A DNA stretch of 64,000 nucleotides. It comes from Hyphomicrobium album (GTDB lineage: Bacteria > Pseudomonadota > Alphaproteobacteria > Rhizobiales > Hyphomicrobiaceae). Made by a program: the position numbers and the translations under genes. This document shows, piece after piece, positions 34,140-43,574 of this stretch. The stretch is from contig NZ_WMBQ01000001.1 of the NCBI RefSeq assembly GCF_009708035.1, positions 2,237,501 through 2,301,500 of the forward strand, given 5' to 3'. A model generated the notes under the pieces. That model ran no database searches. It was not told the origin of the DNA and worked only from the letters and a program-made list of their open reading frames with translations. Position 1 is the stretch's first letter, and each line of letters starts with the position of its first letter.

Positions 34140-34579
34140 CAGGGCACCTCGCATTGCAGGCCAACGTCGGGTTTGTCGGAGCGACTCCGCTGGGCAAGGA
34201 TGTCGTCCTCGATCGCAAAGAGTGAGCGACAGACTTTGAGCGCGTCGAAAACTCGTCCGCGCTCGAAAAACTCACGAACGTCGGTGAGACCCTGGCGAAT
34301 CGCGACGTTCTCGAAGGAAGCCTGCAGGGAGGCAATCGACCCGTGGAACATGGCTCGCGCATCATCGCCATTGGCTGGATCGATCAACACCGTCTGGACG
34401 ATGAAGTAGAGCTGGCGCAGCGGCGTTCGCGTATCCTCGGGCTGGAGCACGTGGTGCTCCAAGAGGAAAGTGACGTCGTTGAGGAACTCCAAGGAGACCT
34501 TGCGATCGACCTTGAGCACGGCCCCATTGACGAAGATCCGCTCCCCCGGCTTCAAGGAGATTTGTAGGTTCTTCTTCAT
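34139..34579 (-). CDS. flbT: Flagellin synthesis regulator FlbT
   Basis: This 146-residue protein has the FlbT pattern (LQISLKPGERIFVNGAVLKVDRKVSLEFLNDVTFLLEHHVLQPEDTRTPLRQLYFIVQTVLIDP). In Caulobacter, FlbT binds flagellin mRNA leaders and shortens their life; in Brucella it activates. It starts at the ATG at 34579, overlapping flaF by four bases; a longer open frame to 34843 is antisense-like flaF sequence. Its likely targets are the four flagellin leaders in this window. Confidence 0.93.
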   Translation of the reverse strand: MKKNLQISLKPGERIFVNGAVLKVDRKVSLEFLNDVTFLLEHHVLQPEDTRTPLRQLYFIVQTVLIDPANGDDARAMFHGSIASLQASFENVAIRQGLTDVREFFERGRVFDALKVCRSLFAIEDDILAQRSRSDKPDVGLQCEVP

Positions 34580-34923
34580 TTGAGGCCGTCGTGGAGCGAG
34601 GTTGTTATTTCGATTAGCGCCTTGAAGTCGGTCGACTTGCCAAGCCGGATGTTCTCCGTCTCTCGGATTACCCAAAGACCGATAGAGATGATCTCGGCGC
34701 GAAGCTGTTTGGGTAGCGCATTCTCGGGGCTTGCAAGATCCTCCAAGAAGGTCGCCCAGATGCGGCGGCAGTAGTCGAGCGCCTCGATCGCCTCGAGCGA
34801 TCCGGCTCCCTTTTCGTCCGCCGCCTTGAGCAGCTCCAAACACCGCTCGAACACTTGCCGCTCTCGCTCGCGGGCGAGCTTTGGGTCATTTTCAAGTACG
34901 TCGGCGTATGGAAATTGGTACAT
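34576..34923 (-). CDS. flaF: Flagellin regulator/secretion factor FlaF
   Basis: This 115-residue helical protein has the FlaF pattern (FPYADVLENDPKLARERERQVFERCLELLKAAD, ALDYCRRIWATFLEDLASPENALPKQLRAEIISIGLWVIRETENIRLG). FlaF works with FlbT and helps secretion of flagellin in alphaproteobacteria. It lies between flgL and flbT, with an ATGA overlap with flbT. Confidence 0.93.
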   Translation of the reverse strand: MYQFPYADVLENDPKLARERERQVFERCLELLKAADEKGAGSLEAIEALDYCRRIWATFLEDLASPENALPKQLRAEIISIGLWVIRETENIRLGKSTDFKALIEITTSLHDGLK

Positions 34924-34967
34924 TTTTCGTCTCAGCTTCTGAATGGTTGCGCGTTGCGTTCGTCAGA

Positions 34968-36017
34968 TCAGAGATACTTGAGAATGCTGAGGCTCATGAT
35001 GCGCGCGGTCAGCGCGTAGGAGATCTCGATTTGCGTCATCAGATCGTTTACGCGGGTCGCGGCCTCGTTGCGATCGACGGTTTCGAGCGAGGTCACCTGC
35101 CGGGTGAAAATGTCGATCTGCAGCGACATCCGTTCGCTCGCATCGCTTACTCGCTGCTGAGCGACGCCAAGATTCGACTGCAGGCTGCCCAAGTCCCCAA
35201 TCGCGTCGTTCACGTCGCGGATCGCCTGATCGATCAGCGTCTCGAAGGCGGGCTGGCTGAGATTCTGGGCTCCGAGATCGGCCACCATCGTGTAGGCCTT
35301 TGCCAACTTGCGAAAGGCTGCCTCGTTGGCGTTAGTCGACGTCTCGATGAGCTCGTTCGTCGAGATGCGGCTGCGCATGTTTTGATTCGAGGCCGACGAC
35401 CAGTCCGTGCTCCAAGACGGGTCGTTGAACAGGTCGGCAAATGTGGTGTCGAGGAAAGTCTGCATGTCGGCCGCGCTGATATTTTGCGCGGCCGGATCCG
35501 ATTGGGCAATTCCGAACTCCGTAAAGAATGCGTTCGCTACGGCCTGGCGGCTGGCGGGCGTCGGGGCATCGAAATAATCGGTGAGTGGCTTCACGTCGGA
35601 ATTCACGCCGGCAAAAAGGTAGCCGTCGGTGGATGAAATGTTCACGGTGTCGAGGAAGGCCTCGAGCCGACTCTGGGCTTCGGTTTGTACGCCGGCGGCG
35701 TTGGCCCCGCCGATGCGCGAGCCATTCAGCTGGCCAAGGAAGTCCTGCGCGTTGTCGACGAGATTCTTCAGCGTCGATTGCGTTGTTTTTAGACGCGTGG
35801 AGACAGTCGTGTTGGTCTCGATGATGGCGGTGAGACGCGAATGCTCCTGGCGCAAGGAGATCGTCTGACCGGTTCGGAAGCCGAGGGTTTTCCCTACGTC
35901 GGCGAGCCGGCCGGTGGTCATCTCTTTCTGAGCGTCGGCCAGCTCTTGCTGCACCTTCATCAGCGACGAACGGGTCGCCGCAGAGATCGCGCTAGTGGAG
36001 ATGAACGTCGTCTTCAT
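34968..36017 (-). CDS. flgL: Hook-filament junction protein FlgL
   Basis: This 349-residue flagellin-like junction protein has the N-terminal helix (SSLMKVQQELADAQKEMTTGRLADVGKTLGFRTGQTISLRQE) and a C-terminal helix (NLGVAQQRVSDASERMSLQIDIFTRQVTSLETVDRNEAATRVNDLMTQIEISYALTARIMSLSILKYL). It joins filament to hook with FlgK. It follows flgK with a four-base gap. Confidence 0.93.
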   Translation of the reverse strand: MKTTFISTSAISAATRSSLMKVQQELADAQKEMTTGRLADVGKTLGFRTGQTISLRQEHSRLTAIIETNTTVSTRLKTTQSTLKNLVDNAQDFLGQLNGSRIGGANAAGVQTEAQSRLEAFLDTVNISSTDGYLFAGVNSDVKPLTDYFDAPTPASRQAVANAFFTEFGIAQSDPAAQNISAADMQTFLDTTFADLFNDPSWSTDWSSASNQNMRSRISTNELIETSTNANEAAFRKLAKAYTMVADLGAQNLSQPAFETLIDQAIRDVNDAIGDLGSLQSNLGVAQQRVSDASERMSLQIDIFTRQVTSLETVDRNEAATRVNDLMTQIEISYALTARIMSLSILKYL

Positions 36018-36021
36018 CGCG

Positions 36022-37491
36022 TCATCTCATCGATGCCAGCAGTGCGCCCAGCATCGCGTCGATCGTTGAGATCAGCTTGCTGGATGCCTGGTAGGTGCGC
36101 TCGAGCTCGAGCATCAGTGTCATCTCCTCGTCGAGATTGACGCCCGTAACCTTGTTGAGGGCTTCGGAGGACCGCTCCAGAAGCGTGCTGCGGTAGTCGG
36201 CCTCATCGCTTGCAGTCCTGCGCGCCTCCTCCAGCCACGCCGCGGATGAGGAAGCAAAGCTGTTGAGCGTCGCCGAAGACGAGAGTTTCGCGGCGGGATC
36301 GAACGATTGCGCCGCGTTCATTTGCTCCTGCAGCTGCTCCAGACGATCCGTGTAACCGGAAACTCCGCCAGAGTTGTAGAGGTAGGCCGCGCCGCCGATG
36401 CCTCCGTCGCGCAAAAGCTTTGCGTTGCCGCCTTGGTCGGGATCGACCAGCGCGTTGACACGGATGGCACCGGCCAAGCCCGGCGTGATGCTGCCGCCCG
36501 GCGGAAGTGCCGGAGCGCCGCTCCAGGTGAACAGTCCCGGTACGTCCGGCAGCGCGGGCACCGCGCTCTGATCGCTTTCCGCGAATGCGGAAATCAAACC
36601 TCTCGCAACCTCGTCGAGCTGGCTCTGATACGTGGTGGCCAGGTCGTCCCTTACCTTTACCAGCCCAACGATGCGCCCCGATCCCACGCCCATCGTGGCG
36701 GAACTGCCGGTAATAGGGACGCCGTCGGCATAGACGGCATTTCCGGTTGTGGCCGCCCCGTAAATGGATGTCGGCTGGAAGCTTACGGAACGCGCGGTGA
36801 CATCGAACAGCGTGACGCCGCTGTCCGTATAAATCGCCATGTCGTTGTTGGCGCGCGTGGTCGCTCTGATCCCGATCTCCTCGGAGATCTGCTTCAGGAG
36901 CTGATCCCTCTGGTCGAGATAGTCGGTGACGTCCGCACCGCTTCGGGTTCCCTTGACGACCTCGGCATTGACCGACTGGAAGCGCGACAACAGCGTATTG
37001 AGGCTGTCGACCGAGCCGGAAATTTCCGCGTCTGCCTGGGAGCGAACGTTCTGGACGAGGTCGGTAGCGCTGTTGAGCGCCGTGGCGACGTCGCGCGCCA
37101 CTGCCACTGCCGACTGCGCGTGAGCGATGCTATCTGGCGCCGATGCGTATTGCTGAATCGCGTTGGCGAGCTTTTGCATCAGCGCCGCCGGCGAGGAATC
37201 GAGCTCGGTGTCGTTTATGGTCTGCTCGAGCTGATCGAGCGCATCCGCAATGGCGCGCTGGCCTGCAACACTCGACGTCGTGCTGAGCACATTGTTGAAG
37301 AGAGCGACATTGACCACCCGGGTCACCGAGGCGAGACGCACCCCGCTGCCCGGCATCGTTATGACGTTGGCGTTCTTCCTCGATGCCGTTGGATCTCCCA
37401 CGCGCGCAATGTTGCGTGAGAGAACGGACGTCTGTTCCGCCGTGGTAGCCAGGCTAGACAAGGCCGTATTTAGACTGGCTGAGAGCGACAT
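36022..37491 (-). CDS. flgK: Hook-filament junction protein FlgK
   Basis: This 489-residue junction protein has an N-terminal rod/hook helix (LNTALSSLATTAEQTSVLSRNIARVGDPTASRKNANVI) and a C-terminal helix (EALNKVTGVNLDEEMTLMLELERTYQASSKLISTIDAMLGALLASMR). The middle is variable. It is the first junction piece on the hook. It lies between flgE and flgL. Confidence 0.95.
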   Translation of the reverse strand: MSLSASLNTALSSLATTAEQTSVLSRNIARVGDPTASRKNANVITMPGSGVRLASVTRVVNVALFNNVLSTTSSVAGQRAIADALDQLEQTINDTELDSSPAALMQKLANAIQQYASAPDSIAHAQSAVAVARDVATALNSATDLVQNVRSQADAEISGSVDSLNTLLSRFQSVNAEVVKGTRSGADVTDYLDQRDQLLKQISEEIGIRATTRANNDMAIYTDSGVTLFDVTARSVSFQPTSIYGAATTGNAVYADGVPITGSSATMGVGSGRIVGLVKVRDDLATTYQSQLDEVARGLISAFAESDQSAVPALPDVPGLFTWSGAPALPPGGSITPGLAGAIRVNALVDPDQGGNAKLLRDGGIGGAAYLYNSGGVSGYTDRLEQLQEQMNAAQSFDPAAKLSSSATLNSFASSSAAWLEEARRTASDEADYRSTLLERSSEALNKVTGVNLDEEMTLMLELERTYQASSKLISTIDAMLGALLASMR

Positions 37492-37524
37492 TTAAGGCAT
37501 TCCCGGGGCTAAGGAAGCATCCCT

Positions 37525-38787
37525 TTAGCGCTTGAGGTTGACGAGCACTTCCATCAACTCGGAACCGGTCTGAAAGACCTTCGAATTGGCCGTGTAGTTG
37601 CGTTCCGCCTCGATCATCGTCGTGAGCTCGGAGGCAAGGTCGACGGTCGACTGCTCGAGCGCCCCCGACACCATGGTTCCGAAGCCGCTCGCGCCCGGGA
37701 AGCCGATCTGGATCTCTCCGGAATCGGCGGTCGGCACAAAGACAGTGCCGGCGAGAGGCTGCATGTTGTCGGGGCTCGCTACATTCGCGAGAGGAATTTT
37801 GTACGTTGCGATCCGCGTTCCGCTCTCGAACACGGCAAAGAGCGTGCCGTCGTCAGCGATTTCGATCCGGTCAACTTCGCTTGGAGCGTTGCCGTTGACC
37901 ACTGTCGCATCGAGGAGCGTGTAGTCGGCGCCGAGCTGGCTGCTGCCCGCCATATCGAGCACGAGACTAGCGCCGTTGGGGATAGGTACGGTGACGCTTT
38001 TCGGGCTGAGGGTGGTCAGCTGGCCGTTGGTCATGTCGAATGTCAGATTCTGCGTGACAAGCGCGCCGCCCGCATAGGGGAAGCCGCCACCAACGGCTGC
38101 ATTGGCGCGATTGAAGACAGAAATTTCCCAGGTTCCGACACCGGTATGGGCGGAGTAGACGTCGAGCGTGATCTGGTTGCCGAGATTGTCGTAGGCGACC
38201 AACGAGGTCATACCAGCATATTGGGCAGTCGCCGCATTGGCGGATGGCAGATTGGCAGGCGCAACTACCGGCGCGTTGAGCGGCAGGTTGACGTTGAACA
38301 GACCCCCAGTAGATGGGGTGGCCTGCAGCGCCAGCGTCTTGATGCTGACCACCTCCAAGCCTGCCGTACCGTTGGCAACGACGCTCGGCGGCCCACCGTC
38401 CAAGCTGTAGCCCATCAACTTGAAGCCGGCCGCATTGACGAGCTCGCCTACGCCGTTGGGGACGAAGGAGCCGGCGCGCGTCAGGAAGGTCTGACCGCTT
38501 TCCGAGGTCACGACAAAGAAGCCGCTTCCCTTGATGGCCAGATCCGTCGCCGAGGTCGTGAAGTTGCGGGAGCCTTGTTCGCTGATCGCATAGCGCGTGT
38601 GGGACTCGACGCTGCCGGAGACGTACTCGGTTCCACCCGAATCGAGGACGAGCGAAGCGAACTCCATCGAGGCGCGCTTGTAGCCCGTCGTGCTCGAGTT
38701 CGCGATGTTATCCGACACGGCGCCCAGCCGATTGGCCTGCGCAGCCATGCCGGACGCACTCGTGCGCATCGTACTGTAGAGACCCAT
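37525..38787 (-). CDS. flgE: Flagellar hook protein FlgE
   Basis: This 420-residue hook subunit has the N-terminal motif (MRTSASGMAAQANRLGAVSDNIANSSTTGYKRASMEFASLVL), DLAIKGSGFFVVTSESGQTFLTRAGSFVPNGVGELVNAAGFKLMGY and the ending helix (DLASELTTMIEAERNYTANSKVFQTGSELMEVLVNLKR). It is first in flgE-flgK-flgL-flaF-flbT-flgD-fliQ. The 93-base space upstream to ftcR shows no clear element. Confidence 0.96.
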   Translation of the reverse strand: MGLYSTMRTSASGMAAQANRLGAVSDNIANSSTTGYKRASMEFASLVLDSGGTEYVSGSVESHTRYAISEQGSRNFTTSATDLAIKGSGFFVVTSESGQTFLTRAGSFVPNGVGELVNAAGFKLMGYSLDGGPPSVVANGTAGLEVVSIKTLALQATPSTGGLFNVNLPLNAPVVAPANLPSANAATAQYAGMTSLVAYDNLGNQITLDVYSAHTGVGTWEISVFNRANAAVGGGFPYAGGALVTQNLTFDMTNGQLTTLSPKSVTVPIPNGASLVLDMAGSSQLGADYTLLDATVVNGNAPSEVDRIEIADDGTLFAVFESGTRIATYKIPLANVASPDNMQPLAGTVFVPTADSGEIQIGFPGASGFGTMVSGALEQSTVDLASELTTMIEAERNYTANSKVFQTGSELMEVLVNLKR

Positions 38788-38880
38788 CAGCTCGCTCCTC
38801 GTCCATGCAACCGCGTCGCGATTGGAACATTTCCGGCTTGCGCGAAACTGAATTCGCCCACGCTAACTTCAATCGGGGCG

Positions 38881-39552
38881 TCAGAAATCGATCAGCCGGT
38901 AACCGAGGTAGCGTTGCGAATCGATCGGATCGTGCCCGAGCCGGTGACGCAACCTTTTGCGGAGCTTGCTGATGTGACTCTCGATGACATTTTCATCGAT
39001 TTCGTCGGAGAAGAGCCCGTAAACGAAATTAAAGATTTGAGTCTTCGTGACGCGCCGCCCCTTGTTGCTCATGAGGTACTCCAGGATGCGCCGCTCGCGC
39101 CGCGGTAGGTGCATTTGATCGCCGGCGACCTCCGGATCGCGCCCGTCGCCAAACACACGAATGCCTCCGCTAACGGTCCCCTCCGACTCGACGGAGGCTC
39201 GCCGCTTGATGGCCTTGATCCTCGCTAGGATCTCGTGAATGTGTGTTGGGTTGCCGATAACGTCGTCGACGCCGGAAGCGAAGAGGTCGAGCGTTTCCTG
39301 CAGCGACCTTGCACCGGTCAGAGCGAGCACAGGCGCGTGCGACCGTTGCTTGATAATCTTCGGGAAAGTGCGACGGTCGCTGCATTCCCCCAGAACAAAG
39401 GCCTCAACCGCGGCCAATTCCGGCTCTGGGGCTGTCCTTACCCAATCGTGGAAGTCCGATGCCGCCAGCCCTTCGGTCGAAATTCCTTCGCGGCCAAATC
39501 CTAGGTTGTCTAACTCCATAAACGCATCACGATCGTCGACGATTATGATCAT
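38881..39552 (-). CDS. ftcR: Orphan response regulator FtcR, flagellar master regulator
   Basis: This 223-residue protein has an N-terminal receiver-like domain (MIIIVDDRDAFMELDNLGFGREGI..., VDDVIGNPTHIHEILARI) and a C-terminal OmpR-type winged helix (HLPRRERRILEYLMSNKGRRVTKTQIFNFVYG, DENVIESHISKLRKRLR). FtcR (Rem in Sinorhizobium) activates flagellar genes in rhizobia and Brucella without a paired kinase. The ATG at 39552 matches the family start; an ATG at 39606 is also in frame. It probably regulates several units in this window. Where it binds cannot be read. Confidence 0.92.
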   Translation of the reverse strand: MIIIVDDRDAFMELDNLGFGREGISTEGLAASDFHDWVRTAPEPELAAVEAFVLGECSDRRTFPKIIKQRSHAPVLALTGARSLQETLDLFASGVDDVIGNPTHIHEILARIKAIKRRASVESEGTVSGGIRVFGDGRDPEVAGDQMHLPRRERRILEYLMSNKGRRVTKTQIFNFVYGLFSDEIDENVIESHISKLRKRLRHRLGHDPIDSQRYLGYRLIDF

Positions 39553-39783
39553 TCGATGCCCCCCGAATCGCTCGATGATCAGAATGTCGTTCTGCAAGTT
39601 ATGCACAACAGATTAATTCGTTCGTCCTTCGTCCTGCATCACTCGGCTTCGTCCCTGATGCGCGCGAGCATCTATGTTATCTGCGCGACACGCTGAATCG
39701 CATCGCCTCCGGATATCCGCGCAAGCTTGGCACAGGCTGACCATCCTAGTCTTCCGGCCGCGTGACAGGATGGAATCAAACGA
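39553..39783. other. Intergenic region upstream of ftcR and the BamE-like gene
   Basis: This 231-base divergent region must hold the promoters of ftcR and of the gene at 39784. I see no convincing sigma-54 or sigma-28 box. A TTGGCAC at about 39727 lacks the partner TTGC spacing. Confidence 0.5.
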
Positions 39784-40512
39784 ATGCTGCCAAGGGGCTC
39801 CCCACTAATTCTTGCGACGGCAGCGGTGCTCCTTACGGTGCATGCGTGCGTATGGCTCGGCGGCGCGATGAGCGAAGCCGCCATCGCGTTCTGTGCGTTT
39901 GCTCTGATGATCGCCGGCCCGATCTTCATTCTCGCCTGGTTCGGATCGTTGTCGGAACTCGACGAGACGCGCAGAGCACGCCAGCGTCAGGTCAACAATC
40001 AGAAGTCCGACGCCCTTCTGTGGCAGAGAACGCTACAGGAGCTTCACCCTGCGGAGCGCGCGTATCTACATCGTCCTTCGAGTTCGACGAACGATCCGAA
40101 AAGCTCGGATGGAAGGTTTGCTCATCGGGCGTTCGCATCGGTTGTCTCTGCACTCGCTGCGTGGGTCAGCGAAGGGAGGCGTTTCACACGCCCCATTTTG
40201 GCACTCTGCGTAACCGTTGCCTCCGTGCTCGGCGTTGCGGGGTGCGGTGTTCCCCCTGAAGCCTGGGCGGCGGTACGGCCCGGCATGGGAACCAAGGATC
40301 TCGTCGCTCTCGTGGGCGGACCGGACTACGTCAGATCCAACGGAAACGTCGAGGTCTGGCAGTACTGCCGCGATTTCCCCGGACGTGATGAAGGACGGTA
40401 CGCCCGATACTACACGGCCGTGATCGTCGACAAACGGGAAGTTCGGGACGTGCAACCTTACCCAGCCCTGTCCGCCGCCGGCTGCGAAGATTACTACCGA
40501 GCCGACTTCTAG
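39784..40512 (+). CDS. Membrane protein with internal lipobox and BamE-like tail
   Basis: This 242-residue protein has two membrane helices at the start (LILATAAVLLTVHACVWL, AAIAFCAFALMIAGPIFILAWF), a hydrophilic stretch, and then at about residues 135-158 a second signal-peptide-like segment with a lipobox (RRFTRPILALCVTVASVLGVAGC). After it comes a SmpA/BamE-like domain (VRPGMGTKDLVALVGGPDYVRSNGNVEVWQYC). No in-frame start codon is visible just before the lipobox segment, so a separate lipoprotein is not directly supported. It may be a fusion or a polytopic protein. Function unknown. Confidence 0.6.
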   Translation: MLPRGSPLILATAAVLLTVHACVWLGGAMSEAAIAFCAFALMIAGPIFILAWFGSLSELDETRRARQRQVNNQKSDALLWQRTLQELHPAERAYLHRPSSSTNDPKSSDGRFAHRAFASVVSALAAWVSEGRRFTRPILALCVTVASVLGVAGCGVPPEAWAAVRPGMGTKDLVALVGGPDYVRSNGNVEVWQYCRDFPGRDEGRYARYYTAVIVDKREVRDVQPYPALSAAGCEDYYRADF

Positions 40513-40617
40513 GGCGAGCCGGCGGTTGAGAAAACTCCGTCGACTTCCTATCTATAGTTGGCACGCTCATTGCTCAGGGGGTGACGAACCGTTCGCGTAA
40601 AGAGGAGCTTTGCTCCC

Positions 40618-40821
40618 ATGATGATGACCTGGCGCAATCGATCGATCGACACTCTTTCCGTCCCGGAGCTGCGCCGCGCACTCGATGATGCGATAAACGA
40701 AATCGCCTGGTCGCGCGCCGCGCCGAGCTCCGCCGCTTTCTTTTATGCGCTTTTACTCGGCTTCTCGGCCGGAGCGATCGTGGCCGCCGCCGCAGCGCTT
40801 ACCTTCTCGGCATTCGCTTAG
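40618..40821 (+). CDS. Small membrane protein (67 aa)
   Basis: An amphipathic N-terminal part (NRSIDTLSVPELRRALDDAINEIAWSRAAPS) precedes one membrane helix rich in Ala and Gly (FFYALLLGFSAGAIVAAAAALTFSAFA). Upstream is GAGGAG about ten bases before the ATG. No family is recognised. It sits between the BamE-like gene and the end of the aminotransferase gene, with a nine-base gap to the latter (convergent). Confidence 0.5.
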   Translation: MMMTWRNRSIDTLSVPELRRALDDAINEIAWSRAAPSSAAFFYALLLGFSAGAIVAAAAALTFSAFA

Positions 40822-40830
40822 CGTCGCTAC

Positions 40831-42183
40831 CTAGTCCCGTACGCTCGTCAGCGCGCGGGTGAAGATGCCGATAAGCTCGTCGATCTCGGCCTTGGAGATG
40901 ATGAGCGGCGGCGCGAGCGCGATGACGTCCCCCGTTGCCCGCACCAGCGCGCCGAGCCGCAGCGCCTCGAGGAAGCGGTCGTAGGCGCGTTTGCCCGGTT
41001 CGCCATCGATCGGCTCGAACTCGACGGCGCCGATGAGCCCGATATTGCGCACGTCGATCACGTGCGGCATCCCTTTAAGCGAATGGACCGCCTCTTCCCA
41101 ATAGGGCGCGAGCTCGTTGGCGCGGGTGAGCAGCCCCTCCTCCTGCAGCGTGTCGAGTGTGGCGATGCACGCCGCCGCGGCCAGCGGATGCCCCGAATAG
41201 GTATAGCCGTGATAGAGCTCGATCGCCGCATCCGGACCGGTCATGAACGCGTCGTGGATCTTCCCCTGCACGAACACCGCGCCCATCGGCACTGCGCCGT
41301 TGGTGATGCCCTTCGCCGCCGTGATGATGTCAGGGCGGATACCGAAGTACTCGGCAGCAAACGGCGCGCCCAACCGGCCGAAGGCGGTGATCACTTCGTC
41401 TAGGATCAGCAGGATGTCGTGTTTGGCGCAGATCGCCGCGAGCCGCTCCAGATAGCCTTGCGGCGGCACGAGGACACCCGCCGAGCAGGCGACCGGCTCG
41501 ACAATGACCGCCGCGATCGTCGAGGCATCGTGCAGCGTGACGAGCCGCTCCAGATCGTCGGCCAGCTCCGCTCCGTATAGCGGCTGCCCACGGCTGAAGG
41601 CGTTGCGGTCAAGGTCGTGCGTGTGGCGCAGATGATCGACACCGGGAATGAACGCGCCACCGAACAGCTTGCGATTGGCGGCGATGCCGCCGACGGACAT
41701 GCCGCCGAAGTTGGAGCCGTGATAGCCGCGCTCCCGGCCGATGAGGCGCGTCTTCGACGCGTTGCCGCGCACGCGGTGATAGGCGATGGCGATCTTCAGC
41801 GCCGTATCGACCGCTTCCGACCCGGAGTTGGTGAAGAAGACATTGTCAAATCCCGGCGGCGCCATGTTGACGAGGCGCGAGGCGCACTCGAACGCCTTCG
41901 GATGTCCCATCTGGAACGTGCCGGCGAAATCGAGTTCGCCCGCCTGGCGGCGAATCGCCTCGACGATCTTCGGCCGGCAGTGTCCGGCGTTGACGCACCA
42001 CAGGCCCGAGGTTCCATCGAGGACACGTGCGCCGTCCGCCGTTACGTAGCGCATGCCTTCAGCGCCGGCGAACAGGCGCGGGGCACGCTTGAACTGGCGA
42101 TTGCCGGTGAAGGGCATCCAGAAGGCGTCGAGGTCGTTCGCCTTCAGGCCGCTCGCCGGCGGAACTGGAGTGGTATCATTCAT
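40831..42183 (-). CDS. Omega-amino acid:pyruvate aminotransferase (class III)
   Basis: This 450-residue PLP enzyme is of the class III aminotransferase type. Seen are the substrate/PLP region (FFTNSGSEAVDTALKIA), YHGSNFGG, the Asp that binds the pyridine N (LILDEVITAFGR) and the Schiff-base Lys (TAAKGITNGAVPMGAV). The opening FWMPFTGNRQFKRAPRLF is typical of beta-alanine/omega-amino acid:pyruvate aminotransferases. The ATG at 42183 gives the family length; an upstream extension to 42243 is poorly conserved. The true amine donor is unknown. Confidence 0.88.
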   Translation of the reverse strand: MNDTTPVPPASGLKANDLDAFWMPFTGNRQFKRAPRLFAGAEGMRYVTADGARVLDGTSGLWCVNAGHCRPKIVEAIRRQAGELDFAGTFQMGHPKAFECASRLVNMAPPGFDNVFFTNSGSEAVDTALKIAIAYHRVRGNASKTRLIGRERGYHGSNFGGMSVGGIAANRKLFGGAFIPGVDHLRHTHDLDRNAFSRGQPLYGAELADDLERLVTLHDASTIAAVIVEPVACSAGVLVPPQGYLERLAAICAKHDILLILDEVITAFGRLGAPFAAEYFGIRPDIITAAKGITNGAVPMGAVFVQGKIHDAFMTGPDAAIELYHGYTYSGHPLAAAACIATLDTLQEEGLLTRANELAPYWEEAVHSLKGMPHVIDVRNIGLIGAVEFEPIDGEPGKRAYDRFLEALRLGALVRATGDVIALAPPLIISKAEIDELIGIFTRALTSVRD

Positions 42184-42353
42184 GAGGGTCTGCTTTGCAT
42201 TCTTCCATTTGGCGCTGTTGGCACTTGCGTGCTTGCCGATCATCGGCGCCGCGGCTTACGATTATTGCGTGTCCGGCCGTCCGGCGCGAGGGGTAGGAGC
42301 TGAATGGTGCAGTTGATCAGGCACTTCGGGCGCTCGCCCAGACGACGCACGAG

Positions 42354-43265
42354 ATGAAAGGCCGCTCCTTGCTCCGCCGCACCGTCGATCTCTGGGTCGG
42401 GCGCTATGCCGAGCCCGACCCGGCCGCGCTTGCGGCTGTCGCTGACCTCAAGCCGATCGTGGTCGTCACGGGCGGATCGCGCGGTATCGGCCTGGCACTG
42501 GCCCGGCGCTTCGCCAAGGCGGGACACGATGTCGCGATCGTCGCGCGCCACGCCGATGCGCTGCAGGCGGCGGCGGCCTCCATAGCCCAAGAGCATGACG
42601 TCGCGGCACTTGCGATTCCGATGGACGTGACCAAACCCGACGCGGCCGAGCGCATCGATGCCGGACTTGCCGGCAAGGGGTTCTACCTCGACACGCTCAT
42701 CAATTGCGCGGGTGTCGGGCTCGCGGGACCGTTCGTCAGAAACCCCGAGGCGCGGATCGCCGGCCTCCTCGACCTCAACGTGACCGCACTCACACGGCTC
42801 ACGAGGCATGCGCTCCCGAAGATGCTGGCGCGCGGCAGCGGCGGCATCCTCAACGTCGCCTCGCTCGGCGGTCTCGTGCCTGGCCCCAACCAGGCCGCCT
42901 ACTACGCGAGCAAGTCCTACGTCGTGTCGCTCACACGTGCCATCGCCACCGAGAACGCGGGCCGCGGCGTGCGGTTCATGGCGCTGGCGCCCGGTCCGGT
43001 CAACACGGGCTTCCACGACGCGATGGGCGCTGAGCTTTCCTTCTACCGGCAGTTGCTACTGGCGCTGAGTGCCGATCAAACCGCACGAGCCGCCTATCGC
43101 GCCTACGTTTCCGGCTGCCATCTGTTCGTCCCAGGTGTTACCGGCAAATTGCTGCAGATCGCAGTTTGGATCATTCCGCACGCGCTGGTGCTGCCGATCG
43201 TCGGCTGGCTGTTACGACGGCGTGAAGAACGGCCCTGGTCCGACACGCCCGATAAGGATCGGTGA
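42354..43265 (+). CDS. Short-chain dehydrogenase/reductase (SDR)
   Basis: This 303-residue protein has the Rossmann nucleotide motif TGGSRGIG, NCAG, the catalytic Ser in NVASLGG and Tyr-Lys in AYYASKSY. The C-terminal end is hydrophobic (LLQIAVWIIPHALVLPIVGWLL), which suggests membrane association. Substrate is unknown. It is divergent from the aminotransferase with a 170-base gap. A short open stretch before the ATG has no start codon that fits better. Confidence 0.82.
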   Translation: MKGRSLLRRTVDLWVGRYAEPDPAALAAVADLKPIVVVTGGSRGIGLALARRFAKAGHDVAIVARHADALQAAAASIAQEHDVAALAIPMDVTKPDAAERIDAGLAGKGFYLDTLINCAGVGLAGPFVRNPEARIAGLLDLNVTALTRLTRHALPKMLARGSGGILNVASLGGLVPGPNQAAYYASKSYVVSLTRAIATENAGRGVRFMALAPGPVNTGFHDAMGAELSFYRQLLLALSADQTARAAYRAYVSGCHLFVPGVTGKLLQIAVWIIPHALVLPIVGWLLRRREERPWSDTPDKDR

Positions 43266-43574
43266 AGGCTTGGTGGGCGCGTTCGTTGCATTTGCTTTGT
43301 CGAAACGGTTTTCCGCTTTAGTGTCGACGGGCGCCGGAGTCATGTATTGCGTATCGCGGCGCAGTCGACGCGGTGGCGTGTCGGCGAGTGACTTGAACTC
43401 GCTCTGCGCGCACCGCGTCGGCCCGTACCCTTCCAAAATTTCGTGCCGTTGCGCTGCCTGGCTGCGATTGCTTGCAGTCGAATTGACCATTTATCAGCAT
43501 CTCCCGGCACTTCCTGGACAGTGGTGCGTTGACGGCCTAAACGCGGACGTCCGCGACCCAAGGAGAGGGCTTGA
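43266..43574. other. Intergenic region before the GH15 gene
   Basis: These 309 bases hold only the GH15 ribosome site (AAGGAGAGGG, eight bases from the ATG). I see no RNA gene or repeat; the short open frames here look like chance. Confidence 0.5.

Noticed and set aside
39725-39745. Possible sigma-54 promoter (TTGGCAC) upstream of the BamE-like gene
   Set aside because: No TTGC element at the required spacing.
42240-43016. Minus-strand open frame over the SDR gene
   Set aside because: Antisense shadow of a GC-rich coding gene; the sense frame has complete SDR motifs.
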